Of a DNA stretch of 64,000 nucleotides, positions 45,480-55,024 are shown in pieces. The notes under the pieces are model-generated. The model saw nothing but the letters and a program-made list of their open reading frames with translations, made no database searches and was not told where the DNA came from. The number at the start of each line of letters is the position of its first letter. The first letter of the stretch is position 1. Position numbers and translations under genes: made by a program. The stretch is from Streptomyces sp. NBC_01276 (GTDB taxonomy: Bacteria; Actinomycetota; Actinomycetes; Streptomycetales; Streptomycetaceae): assembly GCF_041435355.1 (NCBI RefSeq), contig NZ_CP108442.1:5020501-5084500 (forward strand), read 5' to 3'.

Positions 45480-46931
45480 CTACGCCCTGTCGGCCGCCAC
45501 CGTCCCGGCCCGGCGCTCGCGCACCTCCCGCAGCCACGCCACCAGCAGCACCGCGGCCGCCGCACCCGACGACCACAGCAGCTGCGGCCGCGCCGAGTCG
45601 TCGAACAGCATCAGCACCAGCACGGCCGCCATCCCCAGCAGCGCCGCCCACGTCAGGTACGGGAACAGCCACATCCGAAGCGTCAGCCGCTCCGGCATCT
45701 CCCGCTCCAGGATCCGGCGCAGCCGCAGCTGCGAGACCGCGATCAGCGCCCACACGAACAGCAGCACCGCGCCGACCGCGTTGAGCATGTACAGGAACAC
45801 CGTGTCCGGCCACAGCAGGTTCAGCACGACGGACACGAACCCGAAGGCCACCGAGGCGAACACCGCCCGGCGCGGCACCCCGCCGCCGGACACCTTCAGC
45901 AGGGCCCCGGGCGCCTCGCCGCGCTCGGCCAGGGAGAACACCATGCGCGAGGAGCCGTAGAGGTTGGCGTTCAGCGCCGACAGCAGCGCCACGAACACCA
46001 CGATGTTCATGATCTGCCCGGCGGCCGGGATCCCGATGGAGTCCAGCACCGCGACGTAGGGGCTCTCGCCCGGCTTCAGCGAGTCCCACGGCAGCAGGGT
46101 CACGATGACCAGCATCGAGCCGACGTAGAAGAAGAGGATGCGCCACACCGCGCTGCGCACCGCGCGGGCCACCGAGCGGGCCGGGTCGTCCGACTCGGCG
46201 GCGGCGATCGTGACGACCTCCAGGCCGCCGAAGGCGAAGATCACCGCGAGCATGCCGGCGACCACCCCGCCGAAGCCGGCCGGGAAGAAGCCGCCGTGGC
46301 CGGTCAGGTTGGCCGCGCCCACGGGATCCGTGTCGGGGAGCATGCCGAAGATCGCCAGGGTACCCAGGACCAGGAACAGGACGATGGCCCCGACCTTGAG
46401 GGCCGCGAACCAGAACTCGAACTCGCCGAAGTTCTTCACGGCCGCCAGGTTGCTCACGGTGAAGACCACCATGAAGATCAGCACCCACACCCACTGGTCG
46501 ACCGAGGGGACCCAGCCGTTCGCGATCTTCGCGGCGCCGGTCGCCTCCACGGCGAGCACCACGACCAGCAGGAACCAGTAGAGCCAGCCGGCCGAGAATC
46601 CGGCCCAGCGTCCCAGGGCCTTCTCCGCGTACACGGAGAAGGAACCGGAGGCGGGCATCGCGGCCGACATCTCGCCGAGCGCCCGCATCACCAGCATCGC
46701 GAGGACGCCCGCGAGCAGGTAGGAGCAGATGATCGCGGGTCCGGCGATGCCGACGCCGGCGCCGGAGCCGACGAAGAGCCCGGCGCCGATCACGCCGCCG
46801 AGGCCCAGCATGGTCAGGTGGCGCTGCTTGAGGCTGTGGCTGAGGGGTTCCGGGGGCAGGTCGCCCCCGGTGACGTTCGGGTCGGGCAGGTGGTCGCGCA
46901 TGAGGAGATGCTCGTACTCTCGGTCGGCCAA
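45480..46931 (-). CDS. amino-acid permease (AAT/APC family), copy 2
   Basis: Up to 483 residues if it starts at TTG 46931; ATG 46901 gives 473 and is equally plausible, since neither has a clear ribosome site. Twelve helices; LKQRHLTMLGLGGVIGAGLF and FGEFEFWFAALKVGAI match the paralogue at 43002-44423 along the whole length. Amino-acid uptake; substrate not predictable. It is divergent from bioY. Confidence 0.9.
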   Translation of the reverse strand: MADREYEHLLMRDHLPDPNVTGGDLPPEPLSHSLKQRHLTMLGLGGVIGAGLFVGSGAGVGIAGPAIICSYLLAGVLAMLVMRALGEMSAAMPASGSFSVYAEKALGRWAGFSAGWLYWFLLVVVLAVEATGAAKIANGWVPSVDQWVWVLIFMVVFTVSNLAAVKNFGEFEFWFAALKVGAIVLFLVLGTLAIFGMLPDTDPVGAANLTGHGGFFPAGFGGVVAGMLAVIFAFGGLEVVTIAAAESDDPARSVARAVRSAVWRILFFYVGSMLVIVTLLPWDSLKPGESPYVAVLDSIGIPAAGQIMNIVVFVALLSALNANLYGSSRMVFSLAERGEAPGALLKVSGGGVPRRAVFASVAFGFVSVVLNLLWPDTVFLYMLNAVGAVLLFVWALIAVSQLRLRRILEREMPERLTLRMWLFPYLTWAALLGMAAVLVLMLFDDSARPQLLWSSGAAAAVLLVAWLREVRERRAGTVAADRA

Positions 46932-47186
46932 GCGGCGCTGGCGGCTGCACGGGGGATTGGCGGGAACCTACAGTCTCGCCGGAGGACACCCGCAGGAGCA
47001 AAAAGGACGTGTGGTCGAATCTGGCCCGTGACGAGGATCACTCCGACTCGGGTGTAGGGGCGGGACTTTGTCCGGTCTCCACCAAACCGGGGAGTATGCC
47101 TTTGTCCCGCCCGGCGGTGGGGCGGCGCCACGGCCCGCCGTAGCCTCACGGTGTCCTGTCGATCACCACCCCGCGGAGCCCCCCCG

Positions 47187-47771
47187 ATGAGCACTGCTTC
47201 CGTCTCCTTCCGGCCCGGCGCCGTCCTCGCCGACCTGCTGCCCGCGAGCCGCGTCCGCGACATCGCGCTCGTCGTCGGCGGAGCCGCGCTCACCGGCCTC
47301 GCCGCGCAGATCTCGGTCCCCGTTCCCGGCTCGCCCGTCCCGGTCACCGGCCAGACCTTCGCCGCCCTGCTCGTGGGCACCGCCTTCGGCGCCCGCCGCG
47401 GCTTCCTCTCGCTGGCCCTGTACGCCCTGGTCGGCATGGCCGGCGTGCCGTGGTTCGCGGGCGGCACCTCCGGCGCGGGCGGTGCCTCCTTCGGCTACGT
47501 GCTCGGCATGCTGCTCGCCGCCACCGTCGTCGGCGCGCTCGCGCGGCGCGGGGCCGACCGCTCGGTGCCGCGCACCGCGGGCACCATGGTGCTGGGCTCG
47601 GCCGTCATCTACGCGGTCGGCGTGCCGTACCTGATGGCCGCCACCGGCATGTCCCTGAGCGCCGCCGTCGCGGCGGGTCTGGTCCCGTTCCTGATCGGCG
47701 ACGCCCTCAAGGCCGCGCTCGCCATGGGCGCCCTGCCGGCCGCCTGGAAGCTGGCGGGCCGCCGGGGCTGA
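47187..47771 (+). CDS. bioY: BioY biotin transporter substrate-binding subunit
   Basis: 194 residues, five or six membrane helices, ATG 47187 after GCGGAG. BioY motifs: PVPGSPVPVTGQTFAALLVG, GMAGVPWFAGG, SFGYVLGMLLAA and the C-terminal VPFLIGDALKAALA. It is the S component of an ECF importer. No bioM or bioN genes are adjacent, so it works either with a shared energising module or alone. Confidence 0.93.
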   Translation: MSTASVSFRPGAVLADLLPASRVRDIALVVGGAALTGLAAQISVPVPGSPVPVTGQTFAALLVGTAFGARRGFLSLALYALVGMAGVPWFAGGTSGAGGASFGYVLGMLLAATVVGALARRGADRSVPRTAGTMVLGSAVIYAVGVPYLMAATGMSLSAAVAAGLVPFLIGDALKAALAMGALPAAWKLAGRRG

Positions 47772-47790
47772 GCCCCGTACCGCTCCCCTG

Positions 47791-47832
47791 CACGGCAGCC
47801 CCGGACCGCGAGCGCGGTCCGGGGCTGCCGTG
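47791..47832. terminator. perfect 20-bp hairpin between bioY and permease 3
   Basis: CACGGCAGCCCCGGACCGCG at 47791-47810 pairs with 47813-47832 across a two-base spacer. The strongest hairpin in the window. Confidence 0.85.
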
Positions 47833-47847
47833 TGTGTGCCGGGAAGG

Positions 47848-49308
47848 CTAGGCGTCGACGGAGGCGTCGGCGACGGCCTCGACGGCGTCCTTGCGGCGCA
47901 GCGCCGAGCGGAGCACGCCGATCACCACGACGACGGCGGCGACCAGCAGCGAGAGCATGACGGTCTCGCGGTTGTCCTTGTCGTAGACCATGTAGCCCAG
48001 GACGAAGGTGATCATCGCGGCGGTGGCCCAGGTCAGGTACGGGAAGAGCCACATCTTCACCGTGACCTTCTCCGGCGCCTCGCGCATCAGGATCCCGCGC
48101 ATCCGCAGCTGGGTCAGGCAGATCACCAGCCACACGAAGAGCGCGATCGCTCCCGAGGAGTTCAGCAGGAAGTTGAAGACCGTGTCGGGGGAGGTGTAGT
48201 TGAAGTAGACCGCGGCGAAGCCGAAGACGACCGAGCCGAGGATGGCGGCCACCGGCACGCCCCGCTTGCTGACCTTGGCGAAGGCCTTGGGCGCGTCGCC
48301 GCGCTCACCGAGCGAGAAGGCCATGCGCGAGGCGGTGTACATGCCCGAGTTCAGGCAGGACAGGACGGCCGTCAGGACGATCACGTTCATGATCTGACCG
48401 GCGTGCGCGATGCCGATCGAGTCCAGGGCGGCGACGTAGGAGCCCTTGTCGACGATCGACTTGTCGTTCCACGGCAGCAGCGTGAGGACGATGAAGATCG
48501 AGCCCAGGTAGAAGACGCCGATGCGCCAGATCACCGAGTTGGTGGCCTTGGTGACGGCGCGGCGCGGGTCCTCGGACTCGCCGGCGGCCAGGGTGACGAT
48601 CTCGCTGCCCATGAAGGAGAAGACGACCATCAGCACGCCGGTGAGGACCGAGCCCCAGCCGTTCGGCATGAAGCCGCCGGTGTCCGTCAGGTGTGCGAAG
48701 CCCGCGCCCGGGTTGTCCGAGCCCGGCAGCACGCCGAAGACGGCGAGCATGCCGACGATCACGAAGGCGCCGATGGCGACGACCTTGATGCCCGCGAACC
48801 AGAACTCGAACTCGCCGTAGGAGGCGACCGAGCCGAGGTTCGTGACGGTCAGGACCGCCATGACGATCAGGGCCCAGCCCCACTGCGGGACGGCCGGGAC
48901 CCAGCCTTCGAGGATCTTCGCGCCCGCGGTGGCCTCGACGGCCAGCACGACGACCCAGAAGAACCAGTAGAGCCAGCCGATGGAGAAGCCGGCCCAGCGG
49001 CCCAGCGCCCGGTCGGCGTAGGCGGAGAAGGAGCCCGAGTTCGGGCTCGCGGCGGCCATCTCACCCAGCATCCGCATGACGAAGACGACCATGGCGCCGA
49101 CGAGCAGGTAGGACAGGAGGATGGCCGGACCGGCCTTGGCGATGCCTCCGCCGGAGCCGACGAAGAGGCCGGCGCCGATGACGCCGCCAATGGCGATCAT
49201 GGACAGGTGCCGGTTCTTGAGACCGGCCTTCAGACCGTCGGAGGGCTTGGCGGATCCGGGTTCACCGGTCGGGTCGCCTGCCTTCTGAAGGGTCGTCGTG
49301 GTGCTCAT
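47848..49308 (-). CDS. amino-acid permease (GABA permease-like APC family), copy 3
   Basis: 486 residues from ATG 49308, AAGGAA seven bases upstream. Twelve helices; LKNRHLSMIAIGGVIGAGLF, SYGEFEFWFAGIKV and SRMAFSLGERGDAPK are close to GabP/AnsP-type permeases. It is the most diverged of the three paralogues. The 218 bases between it and rpiB hold both promoters. Substrate unknown. Confidence 0.93.
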   Translation of the reverse strand: MSTTTTLQKAGDPTGEPGSAKPSDGLKAGLKNRHLSMIAIGGVIGAGLFVGSGGGIAKAGPAILLSYLLVGAMVVFVMRMLGEMAAASPNSGSFSAYADRALGRWAGFSIGWLYWFFWVVVLAVEATAGAKILEGWVPAVPQWGWALIVMAVLTVTNLGSVASYGEFEFWFAGIKVVAIGAFVIVGMLAVFGVLPGSDNPGAGFAHLTDTGGFMPNGWGSVLTGVLMVVFSFMGSEIVTLAAGESEDPRRAVTKATNSVIWRIGVFYLGSIFIVLTLLPWNDKSIVDKGSYVAALDSIGIAHAGQIMNVIVLTAVLSCLNSGMYTASRMAFSLGERGDAPKAFAKVSKRGVPVAAILGSVVFGFAAVYFNYTSPDTVFNFLLNSSGAIALFVWLVICLTQLRMRGILMREAPEKVTVKMWLFPYLTWATAAMITFVLGYMVYDKDNRETVMLSLLVAAVVVVIGVLRSALRRKDAVEAVADASVDA

Positions 49309-49526
49309 GGACGATTCCTTAGGTTCTCGGGTTTCGAGTTGCGGCATTCAAACCCGAATTCCGGCCAGTGCGGAAGACCTTCCTCCGATAGTTGCCTGAG
49401 GCCCGGAAGTCGGGATCAAGGTCCCGACCCGTCCCGTCTGGGTTCTTTGGGTTTACTTGAGGTTTAGAAGTGACATACGCGACACCCTCTGAGGATCTTC
49501 GAGAGCCCTCGTGCCACACTCGACCC

Positions 49527-50015
49527 ATGCGCGTGTATCTCGGATCCGACCATGCCGGCTTTGAGCTCAAGAACCACCTGGTGGACTGGCTCAAGAACAA
49601 CGGCCACGAGCCCGTCGACTGCGGGCCCCACATCTACGACGAGGTGGACGACTACCCGCCCTTCTGCCTCCGCGCCGCCGAGCGGACCGCCGCGGACGAG
49701 GACAGCCTCGGCATCGTGATCGGCGGCTCCGGCAACGGCGAGCAGATCGCCGCCAACAAGGTCAAGGGCATCCGCGCCATCCTGGCCTGGAGCGTCCAGA
49801 CGGCCGAGCTGGGCCGCGAGCACAACAACGCCAACGTCATCTCCGTCGGCGGCCGCATGCACACCCAGGACGAGGTCGTCGCCTTCATCGACGCCTTCCT
49901 GAAGACCCCGTACTCCGGAGCGGAGCGCCACACCCGCCGCATCGACATGCTCACCGCCTACGAGCAGACCGGCGAGCTCCCCCCGATCCCCGCCCACCAC
50001 CCGCAGGACCAGTAG
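49527..50015 (+). CDS. rpiB: ribose-5-phosphate isomerase B
   Basis: Interconverts ribose-5-P and ribulose-5-P in the pentose phosphate pathway. 162 residues from ATG 49527. The opening YLGSDHAGFELK, the active-site loop IGGSGNGEQIAANK and the GGRMHT segment are diagnostic of the RpiB/LacAB family. The Gly-Ser-Gly-Asn loop (not the Cys form) is the actinobacterial type. It is followed by a Nei-type glycosylase gene on the same strand. Confidence 0.95.
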   Translation: MRVYLGSDHAGFELKNHLVDWLKNNGHEPVDCGPHIYDEVDDYPPFCLRAAERTAADEDSLGIVIGGSGNGEQIAANKVKGIRAILAWSVQTAELGREHNNANVISVGGRMHTQDEVVAFIDAFLKTPYSGAERHTRRIDMLTAYEQTGELPPIPAHHPQDQ

Positions 50016-50037
50016 GCAGGTTCATCGGTGAGCCGCC

Positions 50038-50064
50038 GCGCCGCCGGACCCCGTCCGGCGGCGC
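50038..50064. terminator. 12-bp hairpin between rpiB and glycosylase gene
   Basis: GCGCCGCCGGAC (50038-50049) and GTCCGGCGGCGC (50053-50064), loop CCC. Only 27 bases before the next start, so it may be a terminator or part of the leader. Confidence 0.6.
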
Positions 50065-50091
50065 GACCCACCCGGACGTAGGAGCAGTGCC

Positions 50092-50898
50092 GTGCCCGAG
50101 GGGCATACGATCCACCGCCTCGCCCAGGACCACACCGAGCGCTTCGCCGCCCGGACGGTCCGGGTCAGCAGCCCCCAGGGCCGGTTCGCCGAGAGCGCGG
50201 CCCTCCTCGACGGGCGCGAGCTGGAGAGCGCCGAGGCCCACGGCAAGCACCTCTTCCTGGAACTCGGCGACGCCTGGATCCACATCCATCTCGGCCTCTT
50301 CGGCAAGCTCGGCTTCGGCCCCGCCCCGGCCCCTCCGGCCACCGACACGGTCCGGCTGCGGCTGCTGAACGAGGAGCACTACGCCGACCTGCGCGGCCCC
50401 ACCGCGTGCGCCGTCGTCGCCGAGGGCGAGAAGAAGGCGATACACGACCGGCTCGGCCCCGACCCGCTGCGCCCGGCCGACGACCCGGACCGCGCCTGGA
50501 GGCGGATCTCCCGCTCCCGCACCACCGTCGCCGCCCTGCTCATGGACCAGAAGGTCGTCGCGGGCGTCGGCAACGTCTACCGAGCCGAGGTCCTCTTCCG
50601 GCACGGCATCGACCCGTACCGGCTCGGCAAGGACCTCGCGCGGAGCGAGTGGGACGCGATCTGGACCGACCTCGTGGCGCTGATGCGCGAGGGCGTGCGG
50701 AACAACCGGATCGACACCGTCCGCGACGAGCACCTGCCCGAGGCGATGGGCCGCCCGCCGCGCGTGGACGACCACGGCGGCGAGGTGTACGTCTACCGGC
50801 GCGCCGCCATGCCCTGCCACGTCTGCGGGAGCGAGATCCGCACCGCCGGCCTCGCCGCCCGCAACCTCTTCTGGTGCCCCGGCTGCCAGTCCCGCTGA
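50092..50898 (+). CDS. Fpg/Nei-family DNA glycosylase/AP lyase
   Basis: Base-excision repair of oxidised bases. 268 residues from GTG 50092. After removal of Met the catalytic Pro-Glu (PEGHTIHRLAQ) becomes the N-terminus, the Nei (endonuclease VIII) form. The helix-two-turn-helix (LMDQKVVAGVGNVYRAEVLF) with its DNA-binding Asn is present. The C-terminal zinc finger has CHVCGSEI and WCPGCQSR, all four Cys. It is intact, most like the actinobacterial Nei2 group. Confidence 0.95.
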   Translation: MPEGHTIHRLAQDHTERFAARTVRVSSPQGRFAESAALLDGRELESAEAHGKHLFLELGDAWIHIHLGLFGKLGFGPAPAPPATDTVRLRLLNEEHYADLRGPTACAVVAEGEKKAIHDRLGPDPLRPADDPDRAWRRISRSRTTVAALLMDQKVVAGVGNVYRAEVLFRHGIDPYRLGKDLARSEWDAIWTDLVALMREGVRNNRIDTVRDEHLPEAMGRPPRVDDHGGEVYVYRRAAMPCHVCGSEIRTAGLAARNLFWCPGCQSR

Positions 50899-50907
50899 CC
50901 GCCCGCG

Positions 50908-50986
50908 GCCTCCCGTCCCGCTGCGGCGGACCCGGAAGCCTCCCGTCCCGCTGCGGGCGAACCCAGCCCCCCGGCCTCCCGTCCCG
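50908..50986. repeat. short minisatellite, three imperfect copies
   Basis: GCCTCCCGTCCCG recurs at 50908, 50938 and 50974, the first two extended by CTGCGG. It fills the gap between the convergent glycosylase and acetyltransferase genes. Confidence 0.75.
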
Positions 50987-50998
50987 CCCTGGGCGACC

Positions 50999-52237
50999 CT
51001 AGAAGCCGTGCGGGAGCCAGGGCGCGACGTCCCCGGCGAAGGCGCGGGAAGCCCGCGTCAGGGCGCCCGGACGCAGCTCGCGCACCAGGCCCGCCGCCGC
51101 CAGCGAGGCCAGGGTGATCCCGCCGAGGTACGCCGAGCCCAGCTCCCGGACCGACAGCGCCAGGTCCGCCCCGTCCTCGGTCCGCTCGCACCGCACCGCG
51201 CCGTCCGCGCCCGCCGTCAGCCGCCACCGGCCCGCGTTCCACGGGCAGAAGGCGTCCTCGACCTCCAGGACCGCGTCCAGCGGGGCCCCGTAGGCCCGCG
51301 CACCGAGCGCCGCCGGCAGGTCCACCAGCCGCACGTGCAGCGAGTCCCGCTGCCGCGTCCGGATCCGCCGGATGTCGCTGACCAGGTGCAGCAGCGGATC
51401 GTCCACCGGCCGCCCGAACGCGCGCACGCTCCAGGTGAGGTCGATCCCGAAGAGGTAGCGCCACAGCGCCGCGTACGCCGCCGGGTGCAGCGCGTCCACG
51501 TCCTGGACCTGGACCTTGCCGTCCGAGCCGCTCTGCTCCCAGTCCGGCGCGACCCGGTAACGGGCGTATCCGACGACCTCGCCGTCCGCGTCCTCGGCCA
51601 CCACGCACTTCAGCGGCGAGGCCCCGCCCCGGTGCCCCTCCGGGTCGAGCAGCGTCTTGAGGTCCCAGCCGGGCTGCCGGGCCGGCATGCCGGGACGCCG
51701 GGCGACCAGCCGGGCGTAGACCCGCTCGCAGTCGGGCAGGGCCTTCTCCGGGTCGACCAGGCGCAGCCGTACGTCGTCCGTCCCCGGGGGCACGGAGAGT
51801 CGCACCCGGGTCGTGTCGACGTCCACGGAGAGGGCGTAGGTGGCGGTGCCGTAGCCGAAGCGTCCGTAGATCGCCGGATCCGAGGCCGTCAGCACGGCGA
51901 TCGGCTCGCCACCCGCACGGACGTCGTCCAATTGGCGCCGCATCAGCGAGGTGAGCACCCCGTGGCGGCGGTGCGTCGGGGCGACGCCCACCATCGTCAC
52001 GCCGGCCGCCGGAACCGGCGCGCCGCCGCCCGGCACCGAGAGCCGGAAACTGAAGGCCGAGGCCGAGCCGACGCAGTTCTCACCGTCCCACACGCCGAGT
52101 GAACGTTCCGGCTCGGTCAGGGACCGGAAGGTCTTGCGGTGCTGCGGGGATTCGGGCACGCCGCCGAACGCCAGTTCCAGATGATCGAACCAGACGTCCC
52201 AGTCATCCATTGACAAAACGCGCATCTCAAGAGCCAT
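50999..52237 (-). CDS. Eis-like GNAT N-acetyltransferase with SCP2-like C-terminus
   Basis: 412 residues from ATG 52237 (AAGGA upstream); an internal ATG at 52225 is possible. The first half is a GNAT fold with the acetyl-CoA loop VGVAPTHRRHGVLTSLMRR. A second degenerate GNAT domain and a sterol-carrier-like C-terminal domain follow, the three-part architecture of the Eis family. Eis proteins acetylate amines such as aminoglycosides or lysines. The natural substrate here is unknown. Confidence 0.9.
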   Translation of the reverse strand: MALEMRVLSMDDWDVWFDHLELAFGGVPESPQHRKTFRSLTEPERSLGVWDGENCVGSASAFSFRLSVPGGGAPVPAAGVTMVGVAPTHRRHGVLTSLMRRQLDDVRAGGEPIAVLTASDPAIYGRFGYGTATYALSVDVDTTRVRLSVPPGTDDVRLRLVDPEKALPDCERVYARLVARRPGMPARQPGWDLKTLLDPEGHRGGASPLKCVVAEDADGEVVGYARYRVAPDWEQSGSDGKVQVQDVDALHPAAYAALWRYLFGIDLTWSVRAFGRPVDDPLLHLVSDIRRIRTRQRDSLHVRLVDLPAALGARAYGAPLDAVLEVEDAFCPWNAGRWRLTAGADGAVRCERTEDGADLALSVRELGSAYLGGITLASLAAAGLVRELRPGALTRASRAFAGDVAPWLPHGF

Positions 52238-52354
52238 GTGATCATCCTTACCAGGGCATTCCGTCGCGGTCGAAGTGTTTTCGACCGTCGAAGGCCACGT
52301 GGTCCGGGGGTACCCCTGCGCGGGCACAGCCAGGATGGATAGGGTCCCGATGCA

Positions 52355-53497
52355 ATGGCCGGAGCACGTGTGGAGACGCTCATGGCCCGGACGCGCATGC
52401 TGTGGCACCGGGCCCGCACAGCGCTGCGCAAATCCGCCGTCGACTACTTCCGCGGCGACGCCTCCGACTGGCTCGCCTTCGCCGGACTCCTGCTGACCGT
52501 CCCCGCCATCGCCTGCGGCACCATGATGCTGCCGGTCTGGTTCTCCCCGTCGGCCCTGGTCCTGCCCATCGTGGCCGGTGGCCTGCTGCTGCGGCCCGCG
52601 AGCCTGATCGCCCTCTACGCCGCCTCCGCGACCGCCCTGATCGTCGAGGCCCTGGTGCTCGGCCCGTACACCGAAGGGCCCGCCCGGGTCACCCCGGGAA
52701 CCGTCCTGGTGGTCGCCGCCTGCGGCTTCTTCGGGCTGGTCATCGCCCAGTTCCGCAGCCGCGTCGGCGTGCCCTGGCGGCGCGGCGGCACCATGCTCTT
52801 CGACCTGCGCGAACGGATCCGGGTCCAGAGCAAGCTGCCCGCCCTGCCGCGGGGCTGGCACCGCGAGATGGCCCTGAGGCCGGCCGGGGGCCAGTCCTTC
52901 TCCGGCGACTTCGTGGTCGCCGCCCGCACCGACGGCGGCCGCACCCTGGAGATCGTCCTCACCGACGTCTCCGGCAAGGGCATGGAGGCGGGCTCGCGGG
53001 CCCTCCTGCTCAGCGGGGCCTTCGGCGGCCTCCTCGGCGCCCTCCCGCACCGGGACTTCCTCCCCGCCGCCAACGGCTACCTGCTGCGCCAGGACTGGGA
53101 CGAGGGCTTCGCCACCTCCATCCACCTCGTCCTGGACCTGGAGACCGGCGACTACGAACTGCTCTCCGCCGGCCACCTCCCCGCCCTCCAGCTCTCCGCC
53201 GGCACCGGCCGCTGGCGGGAGGTCACCGGGGAGGGACCGCTGCTCGGCGTCTACGACGGCGCGGAGTTCACCCCGGCCCGGGGCAACCTGCGGCGGGGCG
53301 ACGTCCTGATGCTGTTCACCGACGGGCTCGTCGAGACGGCGGAGCGAGAGATCAGCGAGGGCATCGACCGCCTCACGGGCGAGGCCGACCGCTACGTCGC
53401 CGCGGGGTGGGAGGGCGCGGCGTGGCACCTGATCGAGAAGGTGGCCAAGGACGTCAACGACGACCGCGCCCTCCTCCTCATCCGCCGCTCCCCCTGA
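52355..53497 (+). CDS. membrane-bound PP2C/SpoIIE-type phosphatase
   Basis: 380 residues from ATG 52355 (an in-frame ATG nine codons on is possible). Three membrane helices lie at about 40-130. The cytoplasmic SpoIIE domain from about 160 has the metal motifs SFSGDFVVAAR, LTDVSGKGMEAGS, LFTDGLVET and DDRALLLI. In Streptomyces such proteins dephosphorylate anti-anti-sigma factors or related partners. No anti-sigma gene is adjacent. It is divergent from the Eis-like gene. Confidence 0.93.
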   Translation: MAGARVETLMARTRMLWHRARTALRKSAVDYFRGDASDWLAFAGLLLTVPAIACGTMMLPVWFSPSALVLPIVAGGLLLRPASLIALYAASATALIVEALVLGPYTEGPARVTPGTVLVVAACGFFGLVIAQFRSRVGVPWRRGGTMLFDLRERIRVQSKLPALPRGWHREMALRPAGGQSFSGDFVVAARTDGGRTLEIVLTDVSGKGMEAGSRALLLSGAFGGLLGALPHRDFLPAANGYLLRQDWDEGFATSIHLVLDLETGDYELLSAGHLPALQLSAGTGRWREVTGEGPLLGVYDGAEFTPARGNLRRGDVLMLFTDGLVETAEREISEGIDRLTGEADRYVAAGWEGAAWHLIEKVAKDVNDDRALLLIRRSP

Positions 53498-53570
53498 GGG
53501 GACCGGCCTCTGGCGGGGTCCCGGCCCCCGGCGGAGCCGCCCCGCCCCCGGCGGAACCGCTCGGCCGGGC

Positions 53571-53594
53571 GGGCCAATCAGCGGGGATTGGCCC
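53571..53594. promoter_or_regulatory. palindrome in promoter of the PLP decarboxylase gene
   Basis: GGGCCAATC (53571-53579) and GATTGGCCC (53586-53594) are perfect inverted repeats with a six-base centre, 36 bases before the start. Could be an operator or the end of a terminator for the preceding phosphatase. Confidence 0.45.
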
Positions 53595-53629
53595 GTCCCC
53601 CGCGACCGCCGGAGGCCTACCGTGCCGCC

Positions 53630-55024
53630 ATGGACCGCACCCTCGCCGCCGATCTGGCCCGTCTGCCCGACCTCCTCGACGCCACCCGCCGCGCCGCCAC
53701 CGAGGCCCTCGCCGCGCTCGACGCGCGGCCCGTCGTACCGGCCGCCGCGGCCGCCGCCCCGCCCGCCCCCGAGCCGCTGCCCGAGCACGGCAGCGGCACC
53801 GAGGCGGCCCTGGAGGCCTTCCGGTCCCGCTGGGCCCTCCGGTTCTCGGCCTCCGCCGGCCCCCGCTACCTCGGCTTCGTCACCGGCGGAGCCACCCCCG
53901 CCGCCCTCGCCGGCGACTGGCTGACCGCCGCCCACGACCAGAACTCCAACTCCGCCTTCGACGGTGCGGGCCAGCACCTCGAACGCGAGACCACCGGCTG
54001 GCTGCGCGGCCTCTTCGGCCTCTCCGACGCCCACACCGGCACCTTCGTCAGCGGCGCCACCATGTCCAACACCGTCGGCCTGGCCATCGCCCGCGAATGG
54101 CTCGGCGAACGCCTCGGCGTCTCCCCGGCCGAGGACGGCGCGGCGGCCCTCGGGCCCGTCCGCGTCCTGTCCGGCGCTCCGCACTCCTCCATCGCCAAGG
54201 CCCTCTCCGTCCTCGGTCTCGGCCGGGCGAGTCTCGTACGGGTCCCCACGCTCCCCGGCCGGGAGGCCGTCGACCCCGCCGCGCTCGACCGCGCGCTCGC
54301 CGACGGCTCCGGACCGGCCGTGGTCGTCGCCAACGCCGGCACCGTCAACACCGTCGACTTCGACGACCTCCCCGCCCTCGACGCCCTGCGCCCCCGCCAC
54401 GACTTCTGGCTGCACACCGACGCCGCCTTCGGCGCCTTCGCCGCCCTCTCCCCGCGCCACGCCCACCTCACCGCCGGCCTCGACGCCTCCGACTCCGTCT
54501 GCGTCGACCTGCACAAGTGGCTCAACGTCCCCTACGACAGCGCCGTCCAGTTCACCCGCCGCCGCGACCTGCAGACCCGTGTCTTCCAGAACTCCGCGGC
54601 CTACCTCGGCCCCCTCGGCGACGACCCCGACCTCGTCCACCTCACCCCCGAGAACTCCCACCGGCTGCGGGCGCTGGCCGCCTGGTTCACGCTCCGCGCC
54701 TACGGCCGCGCGGGCCACCGCGAGATCGTCGAACGCGACGTCGACTGCGCCCGCGCCCTCGCCGAGGAAGTGGAACGCGAACCGGCCCTGCGCCTGCTCG
54801 CCCCGGTCCGGCTCAACGTCGTCTGCTTCACCCTCGCCACCGCCCCCACCCCCGAACGCCTGACCGCCCTGCACGAGGCCGCCGGCGCCGAGGTCTTCGT
54901 GACCCCCACCGTCTACGGGGGAACCCCCGCCCTGCGCGCGGCGTTCTCCAACTGGCGTACCACGCAGGCGGATGTGCGCCGGGCCGCCCAGGCCCTCCGA
55001 ACGGCAGCGAAGGGGATCGCATGA
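53630..55024 (+). CDS. pyridoxal-phosphate-dependent decarboxylase (group II)
   Basis: 464 residues from ATG 53630 (GGAGG lies 14 bases upstream). The PLP fold is seen in order: GATMSNTVGLAIARE, GAPHSSIAKAL (His stacking on PLP), HTDAAFGAFAAL (Asp to the pyridine N) and DLHKWLNVPYDSA (Schiff-base Lys near residue 296). It is related to glutamate/aromatic amino-acid decarboxylases; substrate unknown. The stop overlaps the start of an HD hydrolase gene (ATGA), implying coupling. Confidence 0.92.
   Translation: MDRTLAADLARLPDLLDATRRAATEALAALDARPVVPAAAAAAPPAPEPLPEHGSGTEAALEAFRSRWALRFSASAGPRYLGFVTGGATPAALAGDWLTAAHDQNSNSAFDGAGQHLERETTGWLRGLFGLSDAHTGTFVSGATMSNTVGLAIAREWLGERLGVSPAEDGAAALGPVRVLSGAPHSSIAKALSVLGLGRASLVRVPTLPGREAVDPAALDRALADGSGPAVVVANAGTVNTVDFDDLPALDALRPRHDFWLHTDAAFGAFAALSPRHAHLTAGLDASDSVCVDLHKWLNVPYDSAVQFTRRRDLQTRVFQNSAAYLGPLGDDPDLVHLTPENSHRLRALAAWFTLRAYGRAGHREIVERDVDCARALAEEVEREPALRLLAPVRLNVVCFTLATAPTPERLTALHEAAGAEVFVTPTVYGGTPALRAAFSNWRTTQADVRRAAQALRTAAKGIA

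Noticed and set aside
42760..47001. Long open frame on the minus strand spanning two permeases and an SDR
   Set aside because: It runs out of frame through well-supported genes and its translation is Arg/Gly/Pro-rich without motifs.
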